From the NCBI RefSeq assembly GCF_900162665.1, contig NZ_LT727809.1, positions 517,229 through 581,228 of the forward strand: DNA of 64,000 nt. The letters run 5' to 3'. This DNA is from Oceanobacillus sojae (lineage in GTDB: Bacteria > Bacillota > Bacilli > Bacillales > Amphibacillaceae). Position numbers and translations under genes: made by a program. Numbering within the stretch: position 1 is the first letter of the stretch; every line of letters begins with the position of its first letter. The notes under the pieces were generated by a model, which was not told the DNA's origin, made no database searches, and worked only from the letters and a program-made list of their open reading frames with translations. Of this stretch, positions 24,531-33,445 are shown piece after piece.

Positions 24531-27095
24531 TTGACTATCCATTTGGAATCATTAAGACAGATTAATATAGAGGCGCTTAATGAAGATATAAAAAAATTCG
24601 AAGCAGTACACCCAATTACAGAAGAAATGCATATTACCCATCAAGGTGTGTCCAGGCTGGTAATGCTGGATCGATATGCTTTTAAAGATACGGAGAAAAA
24701 AACGTTAAAAAACGGTGATTTTGTCGTTTTGACTGTAAAAGCAGATCCTAAATTCCCGGCACGGGGCCTAGGATTTATTATAAATATTAATTGGAAAGAA
24801 AACAAGGCGGAAGTGGCTGTCGAAGCAGATTATATTGGTGTATTAGATAAGGAAGAAGAGAGGGAAAGCGGCATTATTACGCGTTCTCTTGATGTTATCG
24901 AGAAGCCTTTGGAAATTTATTATGAACAAATTGCCAAAAGAAATGCAACTGGGCTTTCAGAGGTCGAAGAAACGGAAGAAAAAAAAGCTGCATCCTATGA
25001 AGCATTCTACAAGCAATTGGCTTCCATGAATTTTATTCCAGCAGGACGCGTGCTTTATGGAGCTGGAGCTGAGACGGATGTAACATACTTTAACTGCTAT
25101 GTTATGCCTTTTGTAAAAGATTCCCGTGAAGGAATTTCAGACCATCGTAAGCAGGTGATGGAGATTATGTCACGCGGAGGCGGTGTCGGTACAAATGGCT
25201 CCACATTAAGACCGCGGAACACATTGGCCAGAGGTGTTAACGGAAAATCATCAGGCAGTGTTTCCTGGCTGGATGATATCGCTAAATTGACAAACCTGGT
25301 AGAGCAGGGCGGCTCCAGACGCGGGGCGCAAATGATTATGCTCGTTGATTCTCACCCCGATATTATAGAGTTTATTATTTCTAAGATGCAAAATCCGCGG
25401 ATATTGCGTTATTTAATAGAAAATACAGAGGATGAACAAATTAAGCAGCTGGCCAGAGAAAAATTAAAATTTACGCCGCTGACTGAAACAGAATTTGATT
25501 TATATCAAGGGATTGTCAATTACAAAGCCATACCCGGCCAGGGAGGGTTTACGGATGCAGCAATGAAAAAGGCCAATGACCAGCTGCGTGATGGAGGGAC
25601 TTATTCTGTCCATAATCCAGACTTCCTGACAGGTGCAAATATTTCTGTCTGCATTACCAAAGAATTTATGGAAGCTGTAGAAGAGGACGATTTTTATGAA
25701 CTGCGTTTCCCTGATGTAGAGAATTATACAGCAGAAGAAATGAAAGCTTATAACAAACAGTGGCACGAGGTTGGAGATGTCCGTAAATGGGAAGAGATGG
25801 GCTACGGTGTTCGCGTGTATCGTAAAGTGAAAGCGAAAGAGCTGTGGAACCTGATCAATATTTGTGCAACATACTCTGCAGAGCCCGGCATTTTCTTTAT
25901 TGATAATGCCAATGATATGACAAATGCAAAAGCATATGGTCAGCAGGTTGTCGCAACCAATCCTTGTGGTGAACAGCCGCTTGCACCATTCTCTGTCTGT
26001 AATTTAGCTGCTGTCAACTTAGCAGAAATGGCTGATAAGAGAACAAAAACAGTGAATGTAGAAAAATTAAAGGATACGGTTGAGACTGGCGTGCGGATGC
26101 AGGACAATGTTATTGATGCAACTCCATATTTCCTGGCCGAAAATAAAAAACAGGCATTAGGGGAAAGACGTGTCGGTTTAGGGGTTATGGGACTGCATGA
26201 TTTATTAATTTACTGTGAGACAGCTTACGGTTCAGAAGAAGGAAATAAGCTAGCTGACCAGGTATTTGAAATCATCGCAACAACTGCGTACCGGACTTCT
26301 ATTGAGCTGGCAAAAGAAAAAGGAAGCTTCCCATTCTTAGTCGGAGAAACGGAGGAAGAAACAAAAGCTCTACGTGAACGTTTTATCCAAACGGGTTATA
26401 TGCAAAAAATGCCAGAGGATATTCAGGAAGGTATTCTGGAACATGGTATCCGAAACTCGCATCTCTTGACTGTAGCCCCAACCGGGAGCACAGGTACAAT
26501 GGTCGGAGTAAGTACAGGCCTGGAACCATACTTCTCATTCTCTTACTTTAGAAGCGGCAGATTAGGGAAGTTTATTGAAGTGAAAGCAGATATTGTAGAA
26601 GAATATTTACAAGCGCATCCGGAAGCAGCGGACAAGCCGCTGCCAGATTGGTTTGTAACTGCAATGGACTTAAGCCCTGAAGCGCATGCTGATGCACAAT
26701 GTGTGATACAGCGCTGGGTGGACAGTTCCATATCAAAAACGGTAAATGCACCGAAGGGATATACTGTTGATCAGGTAGAGAGTGTTTATCGTCGTCTTTA
26801 TAATGGCGGTGCTAAAGGTGGTACAGTCTATGTGGATGGAAGCAGAGATTCCCAAGTATTGACGTTAAAAGCAGAGGATAATCAAGTTGGAGAACAAACA
26901 GAGTTATTCCCGCATGAAGAAAAAGATAAGAAAATTGTGCTTATGGACACCATTCAGGAGTTAGATAAAACAAATGTAACTATCGGTTCAGAAGTAGGCG
27001 ATACCTGCCCGGTCTGCCGGGAGGGGAGCGTGGAAGACATCGGCGGCTGTAATACCTGTACCAGCTGCGGTGCACAATTGAAATGCGGATTGTAA
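24531..27095 (+). CDS. nrdJ: Adenosylcobalamin-dependent (class II) ribonucleotide reductase
   Basis: An 854-residue product starting at TTG after AAGGAGCGATAACA. It reduces ribonucleotides to deoxyribonucleotides with a B12-derived radical and needs no oxygen. Class II features are FNCYVMPFVKDSREG, SRRGAQM, ATNPCGEQPLAPFSVCNLA (C479) and VAPTGSTGTMVGVSTG. The C-terminus has a Cys-rich tail (CPVCREG, CNTCTSCG) for thiol shuttling or zinc. It is not at this locus in B. subtilis, which uses class Ib NrdEF, and it is flanked by an ABC transporter also absent there. A bidirectional terminator follows. Confidence 0.94.
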   Translation: MTIHLESLRQINIEALNEDIKKFEAVHPITEEMHITHQGVSRLVMLDRYAFKDTEKKTLKNGDFVVLTVKADPKFPARGLGFIININWKENKAEVAVEADYIGVLDKEEERESGIITRSLDVIEKPLEIYYEQIAKRNATGLSEVEETEEKKAASYEAFYKQLASMNFIPAGRVLYGAGAETDVTYFNCYVMPFVKDSREGISDHRKQVMEIMSRGGGVGTNGSTLRPRNTLARGVNGKSSGSVSWLDDIAKLTNLVEQGGSRRGAQMIMLVDSHPDIIEFIISKMQNPRILRYLIENTEDEQIKQLAREKLKFTPLTETEFDLYQGIVNYKAIPGQGGFTDAAMKKANDQLRDGGTYSVHNPDFLTGANISVCITKEFMEAVEEDDFYELRFPDVENYTAEEMKAYNKQWHEVGDVRKWEEMGYGVRVYRKVKAKELWNLINICATYSAEPGIFFIDNANDMTNAKAYGQQVVATNPCGEQPLAPFSVCNLAAVNLAEMADKRTKTVNVEKLKDTVETGVRMQDNVIDATPYFLAENKKQALGERRVGLGVMGLHDLLIYCETAYGSEEGNKLADQVFEIIATTAYRTSIELAKEKGSFPFLVGETEEETKALRERFIQTGYMQKMPEDIQEGILEHGIRNSHLLTVAPTGSTGTMVGVSTGLEPYFSFSYFRSGRLGKFIEVKADIVEEYLQAHPEAADKPLPDWFVTAMDLSPEAHADAQCVIQRWVDSSISKTVNAPKGYTVDQVESVYRRLYNGGAKGGTVYVDGSRDSQVLTLKAEDNQVGEQTELFPHEEKDKKIVLMDTIQELDKTNVTIGSEVGDTCPVCREGSVEDIGGCNTCTSCGAQLKCGL

Positions 27096-27097
27096 TA

Positions 27098-27134
27098 AAA
27101 AGGAGAGTGGTTCTGATTGAACTGCTCTCCTTTT
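27098..27134. terminator. Bidirectional terminator between nrdJ and the ABC genes
   Basis: A 10-bp stem (aaaaggagag / ctctcctttt) with an inner short stem, between convergent genes. Confidence 0.8.
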
Positions 27135-27144
27135 AGTATATGTG

Positions 27145-27918
27145 TTAATATTGACCGAGTAATCCTTTTTTCATAGCCATGCGTTCGCAGTAATTAAAAA
27201 ACAGCAGACCGGCGATAAAATAAACAAAAGCATTTATAAATAAAATGGTTAATGGCAGCCATCCGATATCTATTAAAGTCTGTCCGCCAATCATAATGTC
27301 TCTGACTAAATCGACACCAATGACAAATGGCAGGAAGTACATGAATGGAGATGCTGCAAGCGGAATAAAAGTAAGACCTGCCAGCAGGAATTGCAGAATC
27401 TGCAGGAATGCCTGGATCTGTTTATAAACAATTGCCAATCCGCCGACCATTAAACCAACTCCATACATTCCAAAAACAGTTAAAACAAAGATAGGAAAAA
27501 TGGATAAAATATCAATATTAAGCCATTGTCCCGCAGTCAGCATCGTAATAATTAACAAAACAAATATGATGATTCCATAAATAATCGTACTGGCAATCAG
27601 CCTTGTACTTAAAATACGCCAGATTCCCATCGGAGACATAGATAATTGTTCAAGCGTTCCGCGTATAGCTTCATTAACAATTTCAAAACCGAACATTTGA
27701 ATAACACTAAGCGCTAAAAACCAGAAAATATAATTAACAATAACAAATTGAATATTGGCATCCTGTGTCGATGGGTCTCCAAAAAAGTGAATGACCCCGA
27801 ATAAACCTAAAAAGATAAAGTAAAACGTTAAGACAAGTGCGATGGTATTAGGTAAATAACGCTTCATCTCCAGGTATTCCTTCCGCAGGTTAGCACGAAA
27901 TAAGTTAATCCATTGCAT
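27145..27918 (-). CDS. ABC-2 type transporter permease
   Basis: A 257-residue integral membrane protein with about six membrane segments and the ABC-2 family phrase RGTLEQLSMSPMG (about residues 84-96) in the cytoplasmic loop. It starts inside the ATPase gene (14-base overlap), so the two form one exporter. ABC-2 exporters move drugs, lipids, polysaccharides or peptides; nothing here fixes the substrate. Confidence 0.88.
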   Translation of the reverse strand: MQWINLFRANLRKEYLEMKRYLPNTIALVLTFYFIFLGLFGVIHFFGDPSTQDANIQFVIVNYIFWFLALSVIQMFGFEIVNEAIRGTLEQLSMSPMGIWRILSTRLIASTIIYGIIIFVLLIITMLTAGQWLNIDILSIFPIFVLTVFGMYGVGLMVGGLAIVYKQIQAFLQILQFLLAGLTFIPLAASPFMYFLPFVIGVDLVRDIMIGGQTLIDIGWLPLTILFINAFVYFIAGLLFFNYCERMAMKKGLLGQY

Positions 27919-28879
27919 ATTGGTGGTCTCCTTGTATAATTTTTAGAAATACTTCATCAAAGCGAATCGCTTTTCTGTCAATCGAATCAATAGGAGTGCG
28001 ATTCAATTGTAATACCTGAAAAATCTGATAAATATCCTCGCTTTTCTCCAGCTGTACAGTAAGGTAGCTGTGTGCTTGATCCTCTACATATTCATTTGCT
28101 GGAAAGCGTGCTGAAATTGCTTTTTGCTGGTCAAGGGATAGCGGTTCCGTTAAGGTCAGACGGTAGGAGCGGACTTCAAATAATTTTATCAGCTCATCGA
28201 CCCGCTGATCGATAACAACTGTTCCCTGATTAATAATTACGGTTCGGTTACATATATCCTGAATAACATCCATATCATGAGAGCTGATGATAATCGTACG
28301 ATGATAATTTTTAACAATCGATTTCAGTATCTCCCTGACCTCCAGCCCTGTTTGCACATCCAGCCCAAGTGTCGGTTCGTCTAAAAGCAATACTTCCGTA
28401 TTAGCAAGCATCGCTACAGCAATGGCTAATTTTTGCTGCATACCGCGGGAAAGCCTGTTCACCAGTTCATTTTCTTTGTCCTTTAATCGGAACATTTGAA
28501 GCAGTTCATCAATTTCCTTTTTCACTTCTTTCCGGGATCTGCCTCTGTTGCCGGCAAAATACTCCAGATTTTCTCTGACCGTAAGCCGCCAGTATAAATT
28601 ACGGTTTCCTTCCAGAACTGCACTGATATGCTGTAATGATTCTAAACGCCTTACCGTATTCGGTATTCCTTTTATCTTTATCTCTCCGCTGTCCGGGTAC
28701 AGCAGCCCGCAGATTAATTTAATCGTGGTCGTCTTTCCTGCTCCATTAGGACCTAATAAGCCAAGAATCTCGCCTTTATATACATTAAATGCAACATTCT
28801 TTACAGCTTGAATAACTTCTTTCGATTTTCTTTTACGGTAGCTTTTCGTTAAATTATTAATCTCAATAATTTTCTCCAC
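27905..28879 (-). CDS. ABC-2 transporter ATP-binding protein
   Basis: The start is a GTG at 28879, 7-9 bases after AGGAGGAGG. The 324-residue product has Walker A GPNGAGKTTT (about 43-52), signature LSRGMQQKL, Walker B VLLLDEPTLGLD and the H-loop SSHD. A roughly 90-residue C-terminal extension follows, as in DrrA/CcmA-type exporter ATPases. It powers the permease encoded immediately after it. Substrate unknown. Confidence 0.9.
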   Translation of the reverse strand: MEKIIEINNLTKSYRKRKSKEVIQAVKNVAFNVYKGEILGLLGPNGAGKTTTIKLICGLLYPDSGEIKIKGIPNTVRRLESLQHISAVLEGNRNLYWRLTVRENLEYFAGNRGRSRKEVKKEIDELLQMFRLKDKENELVNRLSRGMQQKLAIAVAMLANTEVLLLDEPTLGLDVQTGLEVREILKSIVKNYHRTIIISSHDMDVIQDICNRTVIINQGTVVIDQRVDELIKLFEVRSYRLTLTEPLSLDQQKAISARFPANEYVEDQAHSYLTVQLEKSEDIYQIFQVLQLNRTPIDSIDRKAIRFDEVFLKIIQGDHQYAMD

Positions 28880-29338
28880 TTTATTCCTCCTCCTTATGAC
28901 ATCATCTTAGCAATTGTCAAAAATGCCAACAACAATCTGGCGAAGGAAATCCGCTCCGCCTTAAGATGTAGAAAGTACCTCGATAGTTTATTCCATGTGT
29001 AATAATGGAAAAGAGAAGGGGCACATACGAAGAAAAGGATAATAACTTGAGTTTTATGGAAAAATCAGCTATGATTAAGTTAGAAAAAAAGTTTCCTTTG
29101 ATAAAAAAAATTAACTTTCTTATTAAAGGCACCACAGTTATCTGCATAAACACAACGGTTTTAATAGACCGGTTAAACGCAAAAGCTATTCGACAGGACG
29201 GGCAATCCCGGTCCCGGGTCTTAAAGAAGATATTTATTTAAGAACTTTATTGGATTGGAAGAAAGAGAAATATGCTTTCAATACTTCCTTTAACGAATAC
29301 CAGATTTTCTGGAGATAATGCAAAGAGAGGAGCTTTTT
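28880..29338. other. 459-base gap without a convincing gene
   Basis: No strong promoter, terminator or complete gene was recognised. A 78-codon plus frame (29005-29241) has no ribosome binding site and an unremarkable sequence. From 29127 a different plus frame runs open to 29313 without any ATG, GTG or TTG start, reading RAIPVPGLKEDIYLRTLLDW and then [12 protein letters not shown]. It looks protein-like and could be the tail of a decayed gene, but no family was recognised. Confidence 0.5.
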
Positions 29339-29758
29339 ATGCCTACACCAAGTATGGAAGACTATATTGAAATTATTTATAATTTAATTGAAGCAAAAGG
29401 ATATGCCAGAGTTTCATCTATTGCAGAAGCATTGGATGTGCATCCTTCCTCTGTTACAAAAATGGTACAAAAATTGGACAAGGACAAATATTTGGACTAT
29501 GAAAAGTACCGGGGGTTTGTATTAACGGCAAAGGGAAAGAAAATTGGGGAACGTCTTGTTTTCAGACATGAGCTGTTAGAAGAGTTTCTGGAATTAATCG
29601 GAGTGGATGAAGAGCGGATATATAATGATGTAGAGGGGATTGAGCATCATCTAAGCTGGAATTCCATTGACAGGATAGCAGACGTTGTTGCTTATTTTAA
29701 AGAAGACGAAAAGCGGCGTAATGATCTGCAAAAAATAAGTGAAGCGAATAAAGCATAG
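29339..29758 (+). CDS. mntR: Manganese-responsive DtxR-family repressor MntR
   Basis: The ATG at 29339 after AGAGGAG gives 139 residues, [14 protein letters not shown]. It is nearly collinear with B. subtilis MntR: winged-helix domain ([18 protein letters not shown]), then a dimerisation domain. Manganese ligands are kept: D8, E11, the His of FRHELLE and the Glu/His group of [11 protein letters not shown]. With bound Mn2+ it represses manganese uptake genes and can activate efflux genes. A T-rich terminator follows. Confidence 0.96.
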   Translation: MPTPSMEDYIEIIYNLIEAKGYARVSSIAEALDVHPSSVTKMVQKLDKDKYLDYEKYRGFVLTAKGKKIGERLVFRHELLEEFLELIGVDEERIYNDVEGIEHHLSWNSIDRIADVVAYFKEDEKRRNDLQKISEANKA

Positions 29759-29790
29759 CCAGTTGTTCTTAGGAATAACTGGTTTTTTTT
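29759..29790 (+). terminator. Terminator after mntR
   Basis: ccagttgttc / gaataactgg with one mismatch and a run of eight T. Confidence 0.85.
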
Positions 29791-29898
29791 GTGCATGAAA
29801 ACTTCTATTGAACTCCATCTCTGAAGTGTAAAAAAGCATAATAAACAAGCTAATAAACGTATAAATCAATAAGCACCTATAAGGGATGGAGCGATGTC

Positions 29899-30789
29899 AT
29901 GAAGATTGATGCTGTATTTTCTGGCGGGGGAGTGAAGGGGTTTGCATATGTTGGCGTGTTAGAATCCTGGGAAGAGAAAAATCTGCAGGTAGAGCGTGCT
30001 GCCGGGACTTCTGCAGGTGCGATTATAGCAGGATTTCTGGCTGCAGGGTATCAATATAGAGATATTAAGGAATTAATGAAAACATTAGATGTACAAAAAT
30101 TAGCTGACCCGCCATGGCTATCAAAGGTACTGCCGGTGACAAAATGGTTATTTCTCTATTATCAATTAGGATTATACAAAGGGGAGAAGCTGGAAGCGTG
30201 GCTGAGAGAAGCATTAGCAAGGCAGAATGTATATCAATTCGGTGATTTAAAGCCAGGTGTGCTAAAAGTGGTTGTCAGTGATTTATCTCTAGGGAAATTG
30301 GTAGTTATCCCAGATGATTTGGAAAGAGTTTACGGGCTCCAGCCGGAAACATTTTCTGTAGCAGCTGCTATCCGCATGAGTGCAGGTTTTCCTTATTTTT
30401 TTATGCCGAAAAGAATCCAAGGTAAAAATAAAGAAAAGAGTGTGATAGTGGATGGCGGTTTACTAAGTAATTTTCCATTATGGATTTTTTCTGAAGATGA
30501 GAAAATGAAAGCTCGTCCAGTAATCGGTGTGAAACTGACAGATCTATCTACATCTATGGAACCACGCGAAATTAGAAATGCTCTTAATATGTTTCCCCGC
30601 CTTTTTGCAACAATGAAGCAGGCACATGATAACCGCTATATATCGAAATCACAGGCAGATCATATTATTTTTGTGCCTACTCCTGAAGTGAGCTCCATGA
30701 ATTTTGATATTACAGAGGTAAGCAGAGAAAAACTGCGGCAAATAGGGAAGGAATCCAGTGAAAACTTTTTACGCACCTGGAGCGGATAA
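29899..30789 (+). CDS. yqhO: Patatin-like phospholipase family protein
   Basis: A 296-residue protein with all patatin elements: the glycine-rich oxyanion hole SGGGVKGFAYVG (about 8-19), the nucleophile elbow GTSAGAI (Ser near 39) and DGGLLSNFP with the catalytic Asp (about 185). The family hydrolyses acyl esters in lipids by a Ser-Asp dyad. No signal peptide, so it acts in the cytoplasm or on the inner membrane face. B. subtilis yqhO also follows mntR. Confidence 0.92.
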   Translation: MKIDAVFSGGGVKGFAYVGVLESWEEKNLQVERAAGTSAGAIIAGFLAAGYQYRDIKELMKTLDVQKLADPPWLSKVLPVTKWLFLYYQLGLYKGEKLEAWLREALARQNVYQFGDLKPGVLKVVVSDLSLGKLVVIPDDLERVYGLQPETFSVAAAIRMSAGFPYFFMPKRIQGKNKEKSVIVDGGLLSNFPLWIFSEDEKMKARPVIGVKLTDLSTSMEPREIRNALNMFPRLFATMKQAHDNRYISKSQADHIIFVPTPEVSSMNFDITEVSREKLRQIGKESSENFLRTWSG

Positions 30790-30829
30790 GATTTTTCTGA
30801 AAGGAGAATCCAATGGATAAATTGCAAAT

Positions 30830-30864
30830 AAAAACGCATTCGAATAGATATAGAATGCGTTTTT
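30830..30864 (+). terminator. Terminator downstream of yqhO
   Basis: aaaacgcattc / gaatgcgtttt (30831-30841 with 30853-30863), an 11-base loop, then T. Confidence 0.8.
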
Positions 30865-30919
30865 GACAGGAATGGTAAGGAGAAGTTTCCTTACGTAAAT
30901 AGAATATACAGATATACAT

Positions 30920-30946
30920 AAAGGAGCTTCGTTTCTAAGCTCCTTT
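30920..30946 (-). terminator. Hairpin downstream of yqhP
   Basis: A perfect 10-bp stem (aaaggagctt / aagctccttt) 26 bases after the yqhP stop on the minus strand. The U-tract is weak. Confidence 0.5.
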
Positions 30947-30971
30947 AAAGGTTTGTAATTTATTAGTCTGT

Positions 30972-31349
30972 TTATGAAGAAACACGATTCTTTTTCTTTG
31001 ATTTATTTCCTTCAATAACCCGTAAATGACTGGCTCTCTTAGGACTCCTTTTCTTTTGGCCCGGTTTTTGACTGTTGGCAGTGGTCACGGATTTTTGATG
31101 ACCATACTTTGATTTGGATTGTTTTACAGCCTGCTTGTATTTTTTCATATTATTCTGCTGCCGTCCGGAAGGCTGCTGTCTGCGTATGAGAAAGAAATAA
31201 ACCAATCCAAAAATAGCTGCCCCTATTCCAATCGAAATCAATAGCCTTGATAAAAACGCAGCTGTATTTCCAAATAACTGTGAAATTAATCCAAATGCCG
31301 CAAAAGCAATTATCAAGTAGACAAAAATAGATACTACTTTATTTCTCAA
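30972..31349 (-). CDS. yqhP: YqhP-like membrane protein with basic tail
   Basis: A TTG at 31349 with AAAGGAGG upstream gives 125 residues. Two membrane helices (about 5-22 and 33-55, VVSIFVYLIIAFAAFGLI and LLISIGIGAAIFGLVYF) are followed by a long Lys/Arg/Gln/Ser-rich cytoplasmic tail. The topology, and the location between yqhO and yqhR on the opposite strand, match B. subtilis YqhP. Function unknown; the basic tail could bind nucleic acid or anionic lipid, which is speculation. Confidence 0.75.
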   Translation of the reverse strand: MRNKVVSIFVYLIIAFAAFGLISQLFGNTAAFLSRLLISIGIGAAIFGLVYFFLIRRQQPSGRQQNNMKKYKQAVKQSKSKYGHQKSVTTANSQKPGQKKRSPKRASHLRVIEGNKSKKKNRVSS

Positions 31350-31610
31350 TTGAAATCCTCCTTTCTCACACATTGTATTCTACTTATATTTTACCATATC
31401 TTGATAGAGTATGCCTGTTAAGGACCTTCTACAAAATTCGCCGATGTCCTTAGAGCAATATAGAAATTACTACAACACGCGAAAATTTACTTGCCTGTTA
31501 ATTATTTATTCCCTTTTTTATAAAATATATTCCCGCAGTTTTATTGAAAAGATTATTTCATCATACTAGTTTTATTAATTGGTCATACTAGAGAATGGAG
31601 GTGATTGAAG

Positions 31611-32117
31611 ATGAGACGTATGTCAAAGAAACAGAAAATAAAGGATAATGAGGAATCTATATTAAAAAAATCAATGTACACAGGGTTTGTAGGAGGAGTC
31701 CTATTCAGTTTACTTGGAAGTGCCATGTATTACTTCAATTTTCTGGAGGTTACTCCGAAGTTCTATCTGCTGACTTCATGGGTATCGGCAGAATGGACAG
31801 ATACGTGGCTTGGTGTCTTATTTACAACGATTCTGGCTGGAGTTGTCTCTTTGCTTACTGCTTACCTTTATTATCTGATTCTCAAAAAAATAAAATATAT
31901 GTGGGCAGGAATGATTTACGGCTTTATTTTATGGGTGATTCTGTTCATTTTATTTCATCCGATATTTAGCGATATTCCTGCTGTGATGGAGTGGTCAATA
32001 AATACATGGATCACGACAATATGTTTATTTATTTTGTACGGAACATTTATCGGCTATTCCATTTCATACGATTATATGGATTCCATGCAGACAGAAGATA
32101 TCATTGAAAAAAGCTAG
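31611..32117 (+). CDS. yqhR: YqhR family membrane protein (FigP)
   Basis: The ATG at 31611 follows GGAGGTGA by 6 bases, giving 168 residues. Four membrane segments are clear (about 24-44, 67-90, 97-117, 133-153), after a basic N-terminus (MRRMSKKQKIK). B. subtilis YqhR lies at the same place; as I recall it has been renamed FigP, a partner of SpoVAF in a germination-amplifying ion channel. A SpoVAF-like gene is 24 kb upstream in this window. In B. subtilis aroQ (yqhS) follows yqhR; here it is missing. Confidence 0.8.
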   Translation: MRRMSKKQKIKDNEESILKKSMYTGFVGGVLFSLLGSAMYYFNFLEVTPKFYLLTSWVSAEWTDTWLGVLFTTILAGVVSLLTAYLYYLILKKIKYMWAGMIYGFILWVILFILFHPIFSDIPAVMEWSINTWITTICLFILYGTFIGYSISYDYMDSMQTEDIIEKS

Positions 32118-32203
32118 AATTTTCCTATCAGAGGTTATTCAAACTTATATATATATGATAAAATTACTTATGAAACTTGAGATTTTGGAGAGGATGAAGC
32201 CTT

Positions 32204-33265
32204 TTGACGAAAATTAATCGCTTACGTGAAAAATTAGAAGAAAGTAAAGTAGACGCAATAATCATTGACAGTCCTTATAACAGACGCTATATTACTAATT
32301 TTACCGGAACAGCCGGGACGGCATTAGTTACAAAGGATAAAGCTATATTTATTACAGATTTTCGTTATACTGAACAAGCTGCCGAACAGGCGGACGCATT
32401 TGAAATTGTGGAACATAAGCAAGGAATGATTCAAGAAATTGCTAATCAAATTGACAAGCTGGGTGTAAAAAAACTGGCCTTTGAGAAATATTATACGACT
32501 TATAGCCAATTTGAAACGTATCAAAGTCAATTTTCTCAAGAATTAGTGCCAGTAGAAGGAATTATTGAAGGATTACGCATGATTAAAACAGCTGATGAAT
32601 TAACAATTATGAAAAAAGCTGCAAAAATCGCAGATGATGCCTTTGCGCATATTCAATCCTTTATCCAGCCCGGTGTGCCGGAAATTGAAATATCGAATGA
32701 ACTGGAATTTTTTATGCGCAGACAGGGAGCGACCTCCTCAAGCTTTGATACAATTGTTGCATCAGGTTTGCGTTCCGCTCTGCCGCATGGGGTTGCATCC
32801 ACAAAAAAAATCCAGGAAGGCGAGCTTGTGACGCTGGATTATGGTGCATTATATGATGGATATTGCTCTGATATTACAAGAACGGTAGCTGTTGGAGAAA
32901 TTTCTGTAGAGTTACGCGAAATTTATGATATAGTATTAGAGGCGAACCTTCGTGGAGTAAAAGGAACTAAACCAGGTATGACTGGGAAAGAGGCAGATGC
33001 TTTAACCCGGGATTATATTACGGAAAAAGGATTTGGCGAACGTTTCGGTCATTCAACAGGTCACGCTTTAGGAATGGAAGTACATGAGGGCCCTGGATTA
33101 TCATCCCGGTCTGAAGCGGTTTTAAAAACGGGAATGGTAGTGACGGTAGAACCGGGAATTTACGTTCCGGGGTTAGGCGGCTGTCGCATCGAGGATGATA
33201 TTGTTATTACGGATAGTGGTAATGAGCGGCTGACATTTGCTCCAAAAGAATTTATACAGCTATAA
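32204..33265 (+). CDS. yqhT: Xaa-Pro peptidase, M24 family
   Basis: A 353-residue product from a TTG behind GGAGAGGATG. An N-terminal creatinase-like domain (about 1-125) precedes a pita-bread metallopeptidase domain. Its five metal ligands are visible in LDYGALYDGYCSDITRT (two Asp), GHSTGHALGMEVHEGP (His), TVEPGIY (Glu) and GCRIEDD (Glu). It removes N-terminal residues from X-Pro peptides in the cytoplasm. In B. subtilis it also directly precedes efp; here a MITE-like element lies between them. Confidence 0.93.
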   Translation: MTKINRLREKLEESKVDAIIIDSPYNRRYITNFTGTAGTALVTKDKAIFITDFRYTEQAAEQADAFEIVEHKQGMIQEIANQIDKLGVKKLAFEKYYTTYSQFETYQSQFSQELVPVEGIIEGLRMIKTADELTIMKKAAKIADDAFAHIQSFIQPGVPEIEISNELEFFMRRQGATSSSFDTIVASGLRSALPHGVASTKKIQEGELVTLDYGALYDGYCSDITRTVAVGEISVELREIYDIVLEANLRGVKGTKPGMTGKEADALTRDYITEKGFGERFGHSTGHALGMEVHEGPGLSSRSEAVLKTGMVVTVEPGIYVPGLGGCRIEDDIVITDSGNERLTFAPKEFIQL

Positions 33266-33421
33266 GAGGATGTTCAAAAAGTCCAAAAAAGATGACACAG
33301 CGAATTTCTGCGTTGACGAAGATTTTTCAATACTCACGTATTATAAAGCATACGCTCCGTTTGAAAAATCTTTGTCGCCTTGAACTTCTTGGTCCTATTT
33401 ATCGGACTTTTTGAACACGCA
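33266..33421. repeat. MITE-like intergenic repeat, long copy
   Basis: About 156 bases with perfect 13-bp inverted ends (gttcaaaaagtcc at 33272-33284, ggactttttgaac at 33404-33416). CTATAA flanks it on both sides (33260-33265 and 33422-33427), a likely target-site duplication. In the centre is a perfect 12-bp inverted repeat (aagatttttcaa at 33319-33330, ttgaaaaatctt at 33361-33372). The outer parts match the shorter copy at 5529-5620. It sits between the yqhT stop and the efp ribosome binding site, so its hairpins may affect efp transcription. Confidence 0.85.
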
Positions 33422-33445
33422 CTATAAGGTATAGGAGGAAAAAAT

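Noticed and set aside
29005-29241. 78-codon plus-strand frame
   Set aside because: No ribosome binding site, AT-driven Lys/Ile composition, and it conflicts with another protein-like frame over the same bases.
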